A stretch of 64,000 nt of DNA from Lateolabrax maculatus (GCA_031216445.1 CM062214.1:17576001-17640000); one strand, 5' to 3'. Shown: positions 12,701 to 24,587, counted from the first letter of the stretch. The notes: generated by a model from the letters alone, not told the origin. Translations and numbers: made by a program.

Positions 12701-13446
12701 AGGGAAAGGGAAAGGCAGGGGGAACTTCTTGTCATCCCCACGCTGCTTCAGCGTTTGAAGGGAGTGACGCAGGGAACCCTTTCCAATACCAAGGGATCCA
12801 TCAGTAACCAGCACCACCTATAGGACAAAGGAAAGAGGTACATAAACAAAACCCTACCTGAGGATACAAATCGGATTTGACTGCACGCCGGCTTTATTTA
12901 ATAGACAATAAATCCAGATGTGTGATGATATGAATACCTGACAGGGACAAGCACTGCCCCACTCCTGCTGTACCACGTTACTGACTCCTTGCAGAGCTGC
13001 TTCAACACAGGTCTTGTCATAGTCTTCCAGGTTGCTCAGAGCCTCCTGCACAGAAAAAAAAAAAGTTAATTAGATTACAGCCTGACTCTTCCCCAAAGTC
13101 AGACCTTTTTTTTTAAATTTTTATTTCTATTTTTTTTTTTTTTAATCTGAGGTCCAACTCAAGCAGTGACTCGGGAGAGGTCAACACGTTTGGATTTTTT
13201 CATACCCTATGAGGCACACTTTACCTGCAGTGCATTGTAATCTCTGGTGAAAGGCACCAAGAGCTCCCAGAGGGAAGAAAACGCCATCAGCGACGTGAAC
13301 TCCAGGCGGTAGTTTGAGGCCATGTGTTCAAACAACATGTTCAGTCCGTGGACAGCCAGGTTCTTCCTCTGAAACTCCTCGACGCCATCCAGCGACACCG
13401 GCCGCGTCATGGACAGAGACACGTCCATCAACACCACGGTGGGCAT
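9748..13446 (-). CDS. ints14: Integrator complex subunit 14 (VWA9), 11 exons
   Basis: INTS14 belongs to the INTS10-13-14 module of Integrator, which processes snRNA 3' ends and attenuates RNA polymerase II transcription. Coding exons on the minus strand are 13225-13446, 12938-13045, 12662-12817, 11819-11937, 11580-11722, 11393-11485, 11109-11253, 10825-10958, 10342-10460, 10073-10138 and 9748-9981. All phases agree, giving 512 residues (human about 518). The N-terminus is a von Willebrand A domain with the MIDAS-type DVSLS motif in MPTVVLMDVSLSMTRPVSL. The middle contains PEWYGMLYSQ. The C-terminal helical part has NPYGEDDSKSPFPVQP and ends HTDFSS. The gene is tail-to-tail with HACD3 and head-to-head with SLC24A1. 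The edge of its exon 3 is duplicated at 16157-16217. Confidence 0.95.
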
Positions 13447-14613
13447 GACTTACTGCTTGTGTAGACCCTCAATCATACGGTGGGCTCCGGCCGCGCTCCG
13501 ACGTGCTCCCGCTGAAGGGAAAAGACAGAAAGAAGAAGACGACATGTTGGCGTGCGTGCAAGGACGACAGCGCGAAACTGAGAAAAGCGAGCGGACTCGA
13601 AGCGTTAAACCGCGTCCCTTCCTGTTTCTGGAGGGCATGTTAACAAGATAATTCACCCGTCCCGCAGCTCATTGTGCCGCAAGTATCACAGCGAGGTTAG
13701 CTTGGGTCAAACGACGACCATTAGCGACGTTAAAAGCCAAACAGGAGAGAACATTTCGCAGCAGAGGGCTGATGGCTAATGTTGGCTATTTTGTTCGGCG
13801 AACTTCCGCCATCGTTCAGAAACGTGAATAAACAGCAAAAGACCCGACAGGAAAAAGCGTTCCGGTTATTATTTAACACGCGGGAGGAGATACCTATCCA
13901 TAAGTTAAACTATAAAGATGAATTCATATGTCAAAAAACTCAATATATACGTGCCATTCAACGGTGTTTGTGTTGTAATGTGCACCAGCCACTTCCGTCC
14001 GGGTGAGAATAGTGTACTGTAGAATAAATAGTTCCTATTGGGAAATTCAATAACGTCCTCCTTACTTCGGTTGTCTTACATTATACTCGAGTTGTGATTG
14101 AGGAAGGGCTTAATCCTGACATTTGTGTTTCCAGTTCAAATTGTGTAAGTTATTTTTGTGCAATAAACTGCAGGAATTATAAAAGTAATGAATGGAAAAT
14201 GTTCGATGCACAATTATAACTTTTGGAATCTAGAGATGCGATCACAGCTGGATTTTAATAATTTGCTGGATAGTTTTGCTTAGAAACTGTGGAGGAACAA
14301 TTGCCCGTTTGAAGGTAATATAGCTCACACTGTTACAGTGTGTTTATGGCTGTTGAATTAATATTGCAGACGTCTGCCAGGCTCCATGACCAATGCGCAG
14401 GGTGATGAGTTTGAGTGCGAAAATTAAAAACTACACATACTCCTCTTCAGGTGTGATGCATATGGTGAAGACTTGTCCAACGTCCTACAATTGTGCTTTG
14501 GAGATTTAGGCTTTGCAATAATGGCAGGCAACTACTGGAATGGCCTACCAGTGGCTCACCATCTGCTGCTTGATTGTCATTTTATCTCTTATTATTATTT
14601 CTTATTACAACAG
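13447..14613. promoter_or_regulatory. INTS14 5' flank and first copy of SLC24A1 upstream region
   Basis: CpG-containing sequence at 13450-13800 immediately upstream of the INTS14 start is the likely INTS14 promoter. From about 13960 the sequence matches a second copy near 16850 (shared pieces include TAATGTGCACCA and GAATAAAT). Near 14465 it matches the 5' UTR exon of the intact SLC24A1 (GTGAAGACTTGTCC). In this copy the position of the exon-1 splice donor, GTGGTAAGTC in the intact copy, has lost GTAAG. It therefore appears to be a decayed duplicate promoter for SLC24A1. Confidence 0.5.
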
Positions 14614-15301
14614 GCTTGGTTTACCAAAGAGCCAAGGATGTGACATGAAGTATGCCACTGATGTTTTGGATTGTCCTGTCATGGTCTGCTAGTGAGAAAA
14701 CTGGACTTGCCCTTTCCCATTGCCCTTTGATACAGCTTCAGGCATTTCCGTAGCCAATACTTCTTTGTGAAAAAATTAATTGTGCAAGAAGAAAGTGACT
14801 GCAGCTGGTCCTGTTTCTCCTCTCCGGGGTTTTTCTCTGTACCCTCTACCAGTTGACCATCAGTGCCAGACTGTACGAGCCTTTGGCAAAGCCTCAGATT
14901 GGAGAGGATTTTGGAGAAGGTTCAACGGAGGGGGTGGAGGAGGCGACAGGAGAGACTCAGGGCCTGGAGGAACCTCTCACTGCAACACATGAACTAGAGC
15001 CCACAGATCAAACAACACCAGAGATGCATGTGGTGCATCATCCGGATACCACTTCGGATTTTAAAGCATCCACTCCCTCTCCCACTCCCACCCCCACGCC
15101 AACTGAATCTCCACCACCTCCAACCACAAACCGAACTATGCTACATTGCATCTATGTTGCACCTAAACCTCCACAGGAGACACCCACACCCACACCAGCT
15201 CCAGCTCCTCCAGTAACCACCATCACTCCTGCTTCTCCTGCTGAAGCTCCACATATTAAGGGGGAATATCCTGAAGATATATTTTCTATTGAAGACTGCA
15301 G
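14614..15301 (+). pseudogene. Truncated duplicate of SLC24A1 exon 2
   Basis: The stretch from about 14813 to 15301 is nearly identical to 17944-18431 in the intact SLC24A1. It encodes the same signal-peptide remnant and Thr/Pro-rich extracellular segment (for example SARLYEPLAKPQIGEDFGEG). The intact initiator ATG (17899) is replaced by ATT here, and the aligned frame meets TGA seven codons after that position. There is also an in-frame 6-nt deletion in the signal peptide. Homology stops dead at 15301, before the first membrane helix, where unrelated LINE-like DNA follows. An open frame of 229 codons remains from an internal ATG at 14853, but it lacks every transport segment. No splice donor matches the parent, so a functional exchanger from this copy is excluded. 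A decoy transcript is possible. Confidence 0.85.
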
Positions 15302-16030
15302 TTTTTTGCACCAAAGAAGGGAGGAAACTTACTGGGCTTTATCGGAACTACTCTCTTGTCTTCATTGTCTGACATATCAACATATGTATTTTATAATAAT
15401 CTTTTTGTCTCATACATATGTCATTTTTAAAAATATATTTTCATATCCTGTACCTGATTTCTTAATTGTAATTGTTGCTCCCTTAAATGTTTTTGTATTT
15501 CTTTTATTGTTAAATAAAAGCATAGAAAATGAAAGAGATTAAATTTGATCTGGCCAATGGTCCGTGTATAAAATTATAAAAAATAATTCTATAGACAACA
15601 TTTGAAAACGTAATAAATTTTATTTTTAATTTCTTCGTCTTTAAATTATTTCACAGTAAAAGCTCTTTCAAGATTTGTGAATATCCCAAAAAACAAATTT
15701 GTACAGATGAAGACACATTGAAACATTTTCTTCATGACTGTCAATGCTCAACAGCATTCAGGAGGAAGATAAAAGATTATTTTGCTCATCAGACAAATAA
15801 TACAATAAGTTAGACACTAAAAAGGTCATATTATGAAAACAACCATAAAATACAACAAACTAACTGACGTACTAATTCTAATTGGTCATTTTCATATCCA
15901 TTAGCACATGTTGCTCCAATGTTATGAATTATTTATTATTGAATTTGGAAAGTCGATTAAGGTTATAAGAAATGTTATATCTGTTATTGAAATATCATTA
16001 ATTTTTCATTCACATTTTTCCCTTAATTGA
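15302..16030 (+). mobile_element. Degraded L1-type LINE 3' fragment
   Basis: Around 15675-15800 one frame reads KICEYPKKQICTDEDTLKHF then LHDCQCSTAFRRKIKDYF, resembling the cysteine/histidine segment that ends many L1-type ORF2 proteins. Further on (about 15850-15990), ILIGHFHIH and LFIIEFGKSIK resemble the extreme C-terminus of fish L1 elements. The frame is broken by stops and no 5' part is present. The fragment begins just where the SLC24A1 duplicate stops. Confidence 0.5.
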
Positions 16031-16156
16031 CATCTAGGGCTTAATGTATTTATTATATAATATAATCACTATGTATTTTAATATTATAATAATGATGCAG
16101 TGGATGTCTGATTTAAGATGTTCTGTGTCCCTGTGTCAATACAGTTAGAGACAAAC

Positions 16157-16217
16157 GACCCATCAGTTACCTGCACCACCTACAGGACAAAGGTGAGAGG
16201 TACATACACATAACCCT
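16157..16217 (-). pseudogene. Relic of INTS14 exon 3 edge
   Basis: These 61 bp align without gaps to 12795-12855, the 5' edge of INTS14 exon 3 plus its upstream intron, with about eight mismatches. It includes CACCACCTA-AGGACAAAGG around the splice acceptor. It marks the left end of the second copy of the duplicated block. The INTS14 exons 1-2 that should follow are missing, so this is a non-functional remnant. Confidence 0.75.
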
Positions 16218-16665
16218 ATGTAACAACAGGCACAAGTAGCTGAAATCACAATGTATTAACTTTATATTTCTTTTATCTGTTTTTGGATTTACCAAGTACA
16301 AGATATGTAGAAAGTTTTTGGAGTACAGTTTTAGCAATGTTAATAAACTATACCGAGGGCCAACCTTCATATTTAGTTCACCAAATAAACCATCTTGAGC
16401 TGCATGGTTTACTAGTTTATTATTACATTTTTTGATCAGACATGGACATATTCATTTTTAAGGAAGGCAAGAAAATGTTATTTGAAAAAGCAGTTGGAAG
16501 AGTTTTACAAACTACTGTAAAATCTGGATGTCACATTAATATGAACTTTCAGGCTAAGGTTAAGATGGGAACAGGCCAGTATTAACCATGATATCTTGAA
16601 AGAATACAATTTATTTACCATAGTTGTTTGACAGTTTCGATACATGTAATTGATCCAGCCCCGGA

Positions 16666-16685
16666 CTATGATTGGCCAATCATAG
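16666..16685. promoter_or_regulatory. Perfect 20-bp palindrome with paired CCAAT boxes
   Basis: CTATGATTGGCCAATCATAG is identical to its reverse complement and carries a CCAAT box on each strand (NF-Y type). It lies in a short GC-richer patch before the GAATAAAT-containing block that resembles the first-copy promoter. It is a plausible element of the intact SLC24A1 promoter about 630 bp upstream of the inferred 5' UTR exon. Confidence 0.6.
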
Positions 16686-17299
16686 CTTAGCAACCGTAAC
16701 TAGGCACCGGTGGATGTAAAGTTTGGGATTTCCCTGCAGGCGCACGAGGCAAACTACAAAATAAAATGTTAAAAGTGCATGAAAAGTGTTTGTCTGGACA
16801 AACTTTTTCCTTTCACGCGAAACAGCGACAACTGCGGAGTGTTTCACGCGTCGTGTGTGGTAATGTGCACCACGACTTCGGTCCGGGTGAAATATTTGCC
16901 CTGCGGAATAAATATTTCCTATGTGATACAGACTTTAAGCTTTAAACGGGAAATGTCATATTCCTGTGCTGAAAACGTCGGCACAAAACATCAGCAATGA
17001 ACGCTAAAATGTCAGTGATAATGCTGTTGGTTTATGCATATTATACATTTTGGCCTGGAGTTTAAAATGACCCGCTGCATTGCAAAATGTGATGTTTCAT
17101 TATATGATCAGTATTATTTTTTTAAGTGTCAGTGTCAGGTTTCCTGAAATATTTTTTTATGCTATAGTTATGCAACATTATAGCATTAGACTAAAGCACC
17201 ACTTTTATTTTAAATTAAATTAAATATTACTACGGTAGGCTCATGATAAAGTGAGAGTGAGACAATGCACATAATCCTCTTAGAAGACCTCAGGTATTA

Positions 17300-17441
17300 G
17301 GTATTATGCTGATCCATTGTGAAGACTTGTCCTGTGTCCTACATAACCCTTTGGCCATTGGCAACAGTTTGTGCCACAAATACCCAGCTGTGGAAGTCTG
17401 CTTTTGGAGATTTTTGCACGCTTGACTTTGCAAGTTCTGTG
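17300..17441 (+). other. slc24a1: SLC24A1 5' UTR exon (inferred)
   Basis: A strong donor, CTGTG|GTAAGT, ends at 17441. The next acceptor, TTTCATATACAG, opens exon 2 at 17731. The upstream limit is uncertain. Similarity to the decayed copy at 14465-14520 supports transcription of this segment in the ancestor. No in-frame ATG leads into the protein from here, so it is non-coding. Confidence 0.5.
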
Positions 17442-17898
17442 GTAAGTCTCCATCTGTTGTTACCCAGTTTTTCTTCCTATGTGCATTCATGCTTTGCCTT
17501 TGCTTGTGTTTGTGTTTGTCTGTCACTCATTTTGTTGATTCTGTTTCTCGGAAACCACCGACGTGCAAAGGAAGTAGTCATGACAGCTTCTAAGTATTCT
17601 TATCAGTATTGTTATGACGGACAGTTACTTATGAGATGCATTGCCTAAATTGTTCAAATGCTTTGAAACGTACAAAACTGTTGTGCCACCTGCCGTCTAA
17701 GTGTCATTTTATGCTTCCTTTCATATACAGTGGGCTGGGTTTTACGGGACCTGAGGATGTGACATGAATTACGCCGCTGAAGTTTTGGATTCTGTTACCC
17801 CATGGTCTGCTCGGCAGAGCACTGGACTTGTCCTCTACCAAAGCCCATTTATGCAACTTAATTCTCCATAGCCAGCAGCATCACTGCTTTGGAGGACA

Positions 17899-20800
17899 AT
17901 GTATTGTACAAGAAGGAAGCGACTGCAGCTGAGCCGGGTCCTGTTTCTCCTCTCCGGGGTTTTTCTCTGTACCCTCTACCAGTTGACCATCAGTGCCAGA
18001 CTGTACGAGCCTTTGGCGATGCCTCAGATTGGAGAGGATTTTGGAGAAGGTTCAACGGAGGGGGTGGAGGAGGCGACAGGAGAGACTCAGGGCCTCGAGG
18101 AACCTCTCACTGCAACACATGAACTAGAGCCCACAGATCAAACAACACCAGAGATGCATGTGGTGCATCATCCGGATACCACTGCGAATTTTAAAGCATC
18201 CACTCCCTCTCCCACTCCCACCCCCGCGCCAACTGAATCTCCACCACCTCCAACCACAAACCGGACTATTGTACATTGCATCTATGTTGCCCCTGAGCCT
18301 CCACAGGAGACACCCACACCCACACCAGCTCCAGCTCCTCCAGTAACCACCATCACTCCTGCTTCTCCTGGTGAAGCTCCACATATTAAGGGGGAATACC
18401 CTGAAGATATATTTTCTATTGAAGACCGCAGACGAGGCTGGGTGATCCTCCACATTTTTGGGATGATGTACATGTTCATTTCACTTGCGATTGTGTGTGA
18501 TGAGTTCTTTGTTCCTGCGCTGGGGGTAATCACAGACAAGTTAGCCATCTCTGACGATGTAGCAGGAGCCACCTTCATGGCTGCTGGAGGTTCTGCTCCT
18601 GAGCTTTTCACCTCCTTGATAGGAGTCTTCATCGCCCACAGCAATGTGGGTATTGGCACAATCGTTGGTTCAGCAGTTTTCAACATTTTGTTTGTGATTG
18701 GAATGTGTGCTTTGTTTTCACGGGAGGTACTTCATCTAACCTGGTGGCCAATTTTCCGAGATGTATCCTTCTACATACTTGACCTCATCTTACTCATCGT
18801 CTTTTTCTTGGATAATGTCATAATGTGGTGGGAGAGCGTGACGCTGGTGGCCAGTTACAGTCTCTATGTGATTTTCATGAAGTTCAATGTGCAAATAGAA
18901 CGGGCCTTCAAGACCCAACTCTACAAACACAAGAACATTGTCAAAGTTATTACTGTGGAGGAACCCGAAAAGGTAAGCGCTCCTCTGACAGAGCATGATA
19001 CTGGTCTAAAATCAGATTTTTCATGTCCTCAATTGACACAATAATGAGTCTGTTATTAGGGATTAAGACACAGTTTGCAGGCATTTGCCCAAAATTGTCT
19101 AAATGTTTCTAAGCATATTAGCATACTTATTTATTACAACAGTAGTATGTAATTGAGAACAAAGCTATGGGGCTTTAAAGAACAACATGCACGGCTATTG
19201 AAGACAAATGTATACCTGTTGATGAGTTAAATTTCACATATTTAGTGATACTTCACAAATTAGTTACTGGCACCATTTCTGCTAGTGTTTAATTTTGTTA
19301 ACACAAACGCAATATCTGCCACATAATAATATTCACAGATGCATATTCTCAAAAGTGAAACTACCCCTTTCACCTTCATAATTTTGTCTCTTTTTCTGTT
19401 ATACTCATCACAAGCAGAGCGGTTTAGTTTTGAAACAGAGTCACATTACTCATAACTCATGACATCTTTACTCCCACCTACTGTGTGGTTGTATGCAAAT
19501 CGTGTCAAAAGAGTGAGATGATACTGGCAAAGGCCTTGGGGGACCAAAGCTGATCAGCCACAGCAAACTAATCCGTTGAGGAGCTACCGCTCTGCACAAA
19601 CTGTAGCATCAACATATACTGTGTTCAACCCTGGTAAGTGTGATTGAGGCTTAATTTACACAAAGTAAAGCTACAGTATATGAGCACACTCCGGGTATTT
19701 GTTGATCAGGATATACTGCCGGAGCCGGGTTCTTAATGTATTTATTTTATCTGTTGAAAATGCTATTTTACACCATACATAATATAGTATTCTTTCTCAA
19801 CATTATAATCCTATACATGATACAGAGCTCCATCTTTTTTTACTGACATGTAACACTAACAAGACCCCAGAATGTGCAATGTGGGAAAAAGCAATGTATA
19901 TATGGTATATGGAATACAGTATATACTGATATTTAAGCATAAAAAATAATGAAATAACTTTGGTCTATCTATACCAATGAATAATTATCACTGAAAAAAC
20001 ATTGTTGCACACAGACAAATGGGGACGATGACGATAATGCCCCTCCTGCTCCAGTGGACAAGAATCTGTTAAAGGTAAAAATCAAACAATCAACTGCAAA
20101 TGGGAAGACACAAAAAACAACATCTTTATACCCCTAGACACTCAGTGTTTATTTATCTCTACATGTTATTTTACATCTTATGGACCGTTCTACAGTCCTC
20201 ACAATGAAAAAGCCTTCCTACAAGTGCTGGCACATGCAAATGCACTAGAAATACAAGCCTGACCTCCACTATGACATGATTGTCTAACATTTATGTGTCA
20301 CTTTCCGTTATTGTGAGTAACTGTCATGACCGCAGCCGTCTCTTTCCCCAGTTGAAGCCAGCCCTTCAGCGAGGGGGAAGTTCGGCTTCTTTACACAACA
20401 GCACCATGAGAAACACCATCTTCCAACTTATGATCCACACATTAGACCCTCTAGGAGAGGGTGAGTACCATACCCCTGCAATGATTGCCCTAATGATACT
20501 TGTCTACCTTTAAAACTGCTCTTATAATGAGTGTCTGGGCACTACGTCCTTCTCATAGTAAAATGGATTAGCAAAGTGTCCCAAAGGAAAGGCAGCACTA
20601 AGTCCAGATTGATACTAAGCAGATAAATACCTACCTCTATGTCTATGGAGGGATCCACTTGTAGGCCCACACTGTGAAATATGAAAAAGACTCTTAGGAT
20701 ACACATAGATGTGGTCTTAGTCAACAGAAAGATTGTTTTACAGATAATAATTATTCATTGTTAATGATTATTAAACAATGTTTATTATGTGAAAAGCATA

Positions 20801-23800
20801 CCAAAAAGTGTTAACTGTGAAGTGGTGCTGGCTGGTTAAACAATGAAGTAATGGACTGGTCCTGTACATCTTCTCCAGTTGTTTTCCTGTTAGGTTAGTA
20901 AGACTTCTGCAGCTTTATAGTACATTGTGCTATGGTGATCAAACTAGGATTATCTCACAGCAATGTTCATACTTCCTGTTCTATGGTTGCCTGGGGCAAG
21001 ACCACGGTACAGTGTATCCCAATTTGTGTACCTGATTTGTGGTTCCTAGTTTTTCTCGCCTCTCAGGCCTCCAGGCAGCAAACCCTCCAGTACTCCAACA
21101 CAATCAGCTGTTGAATTAGCCTATCAATCTGGATCACAGCTAGCAGCCCCTGCATCAACCTACTCCCTTCAGATATGTTCTTGGAGATCACTAGTGGCAT
21201 TGAGATGCATCAGTGCAACATTATATTAAAAACATTTAAAGAACAACAACAAAAAAAAACAAAAAAAAAACTGTAAAAGAATGCTTTGAATGTAGTATCA
21301 AATTGGTGATGTTTGCAATCCATCCTACTGTGCACTGCATGGTTATCTGTATCAGCTTGTATCGAACTAATCCTTGCATTTTCATTTTAAAAAAATGTAT
21401 ATTTGTCCATTGGAAATTAACCACTGTTTCTAATAGACAAAGAAGCAGTGGAATTCATGTACTGTACTGTACAATGGGATTTCATTGGAGGGCAAAAATG
21501 AGAACCTGTCTTGTCTTATGCTGCGCAGAGCCTCTTTTGATAAGCCTATTCTTCCTCTCATGACATTGCTCTATGCTGCAGTAAAAATGATGATGCCATT
21601 GTTTTTTTTTATGCTATACTGCCAGTATTTCACTCTATGCCTAACTCACCAATGGTGTGACTACTTATTTGTCCTCAATGTAACTGTTTAACTGTGAAAT
21701 CATGGTAATTATTATCACATGACTGAGTAATTCAGTAAGTTTATTTTTGCTTGTTTTATTGTTCGTAGGGAAATTTAAGGATAAGGCTGACTCTCTGAAT
21801 AATGTGGCTAAACGGACAGCAGAGAGCAAAGCTCAAGACAAAAGTGAAGGTAAAATGGAAGGATGTGATGATCATCCACTGATCAAACGTCTTTCATAAA
21901 GCTTTCAGTCTGCTCATGAAAACAGTCTGAAAGCTGCTCATCATCTGGGCTGCAAAGCTCTCTTGCACATTTAAACCATACAGCCGAAATACTTCAGCCG
22001 AAATACTTCAGCATGTGAGCTAAACGAGTCAAACCGGTTCTGTGACAGCAGAAAGATTTGATGTCAATGATACATGCCCTCCATTATAATTATATAAGAT
22101 ACATTTATTGCAGCAAATGGGAAAATGTGTCTTTAGCATAATTTCAGCTGCTTAGCATCATACTGTAGGTGGGTGACCAGTAATAAAATATGAAGTGTTT
22201 ACATCAAATTGTATACAAGTACAATATACTGTTTAAAAACAATATAGAAATGGTTCTAAAGACTAGGCAAAGTGCCAAAAGGAGTATGTAATAAAATCCA
22301 CATACATACACCTATGAAGACAGTGAGTCCAGTCACCTTGAAGATGACCCCATATATCATGTAAGTCCTAAAAACACAATCACTGCATTTCTCTATATGA
22401 CTAGTCCCATTTCATTCCACACAAATGAAACGGGAGTTCTTAGCTGAAAGAGTAAGAGACATGAGGGAAATGCACAAGATTTTTGGGATTCCTTTCACAG
22501 GTGGTGGGGAGAAGACTGAGCAGACCAAAGAGCCAGAGGCTGCACCAGCCACAGAAAAAGAGAAAGAGGAGCAGCCTGAGGACAAGAAGGTACTTACGAA
22601 CCATGTCCTGGTGGTTATTAAAAAGCCCAGAAGTCAGTCTTTGATACCTGTCTATGTAAGAGTCAATCTACAGTGCTTCAGGCTTCTTTGGTCTCTGCTT
22701 TTATTTCTCTTTTGCTTATACTGTCGTCCAACACGATGTCTTCCCCCAACACATCAGGAGGATGTGCCAGCAGGAGAGGATGGGTCAGGAGGGTCAGGAG
22801 ATTCCGACAGCGATGAAGATGACAGCGATGAAGACAGCGATGAGTCCAGTGAAGATGATGAGGAGGAAGATGAAGGTGGGAGTGAAGAAGAAGGGGAGAA
22901 AGAAGATGAGCCTCTGTCTTTAGAGTGGCCTGACACACGACGTAAACAGGCCACCTACCTCTTCCTGCTGCCCATAATCTTCCCTCTGTGGCTCACAGTT
23001 CCAGATGTCCGCAACCAGGTAAAGATCCAGATGCATGTCTGAGATGTGGTATCTTAAATGCCCTAACACTGTGTTTTGCTTTGACATCAATTACTTTTTC
23101 AAACAGAAATCCCAAAAATTCTTTGTGATGACCTTCCTGGGCTCTATTCTGTGGATTGCTGTCTTCTCCTACCTCATGGTGTGGTGGGCCCATCAGGTCA
23201 GTTACTATAGTAACATTTAAAGATTTCCCCCCTTGTAATGCACACAGGCACAAAGCAGCTTTAAAAATAAATGGTGTAAACTGGAGTACACATGAATCCA
23301 GATATTAAAGGATTTTTTAATTCCATTTCAAGCTCTTTGAACCAGTGAATACATTCTGAAAGTGAGACTAAGATTGTGTCCTGAATCTGTCATGTTGACA
23401 AAAACACCTAAGTACTTTTCCATTTCTTTAGCTTCTATCCACTCTGAACTCTGGTTTCCCCTGTAGGTTGGTGAGACAATTGGCATTTCAGAGGAGATTA
23501 TGGGCCTGACTATCCTGGCTGCGGGGACGTCCATCCCCGACCTCATTACCAGTGTGATTGTGGCGCGTAAAGGCCTGGGGGACATGGCTGTGTCCAGCTC
23601 TGTGGGCAGTAACATCTTCGACATCACTATGGGGTGAGCTCTGATAGCCTGATGATGTCACGATTGAAAAACAAAATGCTGATGAACACACAGTTGATGG
23701 ATTTCTTTGTCTCCTATTTTCCTGTGCTTCTTGCTCTGTCACTTTGTTTCAAAAGTCTTCCCATCCCATGGCTCCTGTACTCGTCCACCCATGGTATGGC

Positions 23801-24005
23801 CCCAGTGGCCGTCAGCAGCAACGGTCTCTTCTGTGCCATCGTGCTGCTCTTTATCATGCTCCTTTTTGTCATCATCTCCATTGCATCCTGTAAGTGGAAC
23901 ATGAATAAGGCACTAGGTTTGACCATGTTCCTGCTGTACTTTATCTTCGTGGTGCTTAGCGTGATGTTGGAGGATCGCATCATTATCTGCCCTGTTTCTA
24001 TCTGA
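17899..24005 (+). CDS. slc24a1: Sodium/potassium/calcium exchanger 1 (NCKX1), 9 coding exons
   Basis: NCKX1 extrudes one Ca2+ and one K+ for four Na+ across the rod outer-segment membrane. Coding exons are 17899-18972, 20015-20074, 20352-20460, 21769-21849, 22501-22589, 22758-23018, 23107-23196, 23467-23633 and 23756-24005. All are in phase and total 726 residues. The order is a signal peptide (VLFLLSGVFLCTLY), a Thr/Pro-rich extracellular region to about residue 165, the first helix cluster with alpha-1 repeat GATFMAAGGSAPELFTSLIG, a cytosolic loop with HNSTMRNTIFQLMIHTLDPL, a very acidic tract (22793-22910), and the second cluster with alpha-2 repeat LTILAAGTSIPDLITSVIV. It ends MLEDRIIICPVSI. 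The loop is much shorter than in mammals, where the protein exceeds 1000 residues. The start at 17899 places the signal peptide correctly. Its first half-exon is duplicated at 14614-15301. Confidence 0.95.
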
Positions 24006-24587
24006 ACGTGTGAGCAGAGGCCTTCTCTACAGCAGGCATTTGCTTCAAGTGTGACCCGAAGCAGAACTGTTAACCCATACATGTGTGGATCTCATGACCA
24101 TGGGTCTCGATATCTGTAGAAACTGCAGAAAGCTACTGTAGTTACTCTGCATTGCTGCCATCAGCCTGTGTCTGGTATGTCAGCAGCAATACTACAACAT
24201 TTTCTAGAACATGTTACATATTCACTTTTAGTAACGATGGCAGCTTTTACATTATCTTTTTGATAACACCAGGAGATGCAGAACTACTGTCTAATGTAGT
24301 GTAGATTGTGCAGTAAAAGAATGAACTCTAACAGGGATATTAACACTTTTTCACTGTTTACAAAACACAATGGAATTAGGAATCTAGAATATGTGCATTT
24401 TGGAAGATTTATGAGGTTTCTAAATGTGAATTTTGTATAATATGTAATTATACACTTGCGCCAACAACTGTTTTATAACATTCATTATAGAGAACCTGAG
24501 CTTGCTTGAACTCACTGTTCTTTCATGCAGTTTTTTTATAAAACGGTCAGGCATAGCAATAGCAGAAATGAAACCTGACATCCATAG

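Noticed and set aside
22425..22500. Extension of SLC24A1 exon 6 to the ATG at 22425
   Set aside because: The phase of the preceding exon (ends at 21849) fits an acceptor TTTCACAG at 22500. The upstream in-frame codons are intron.
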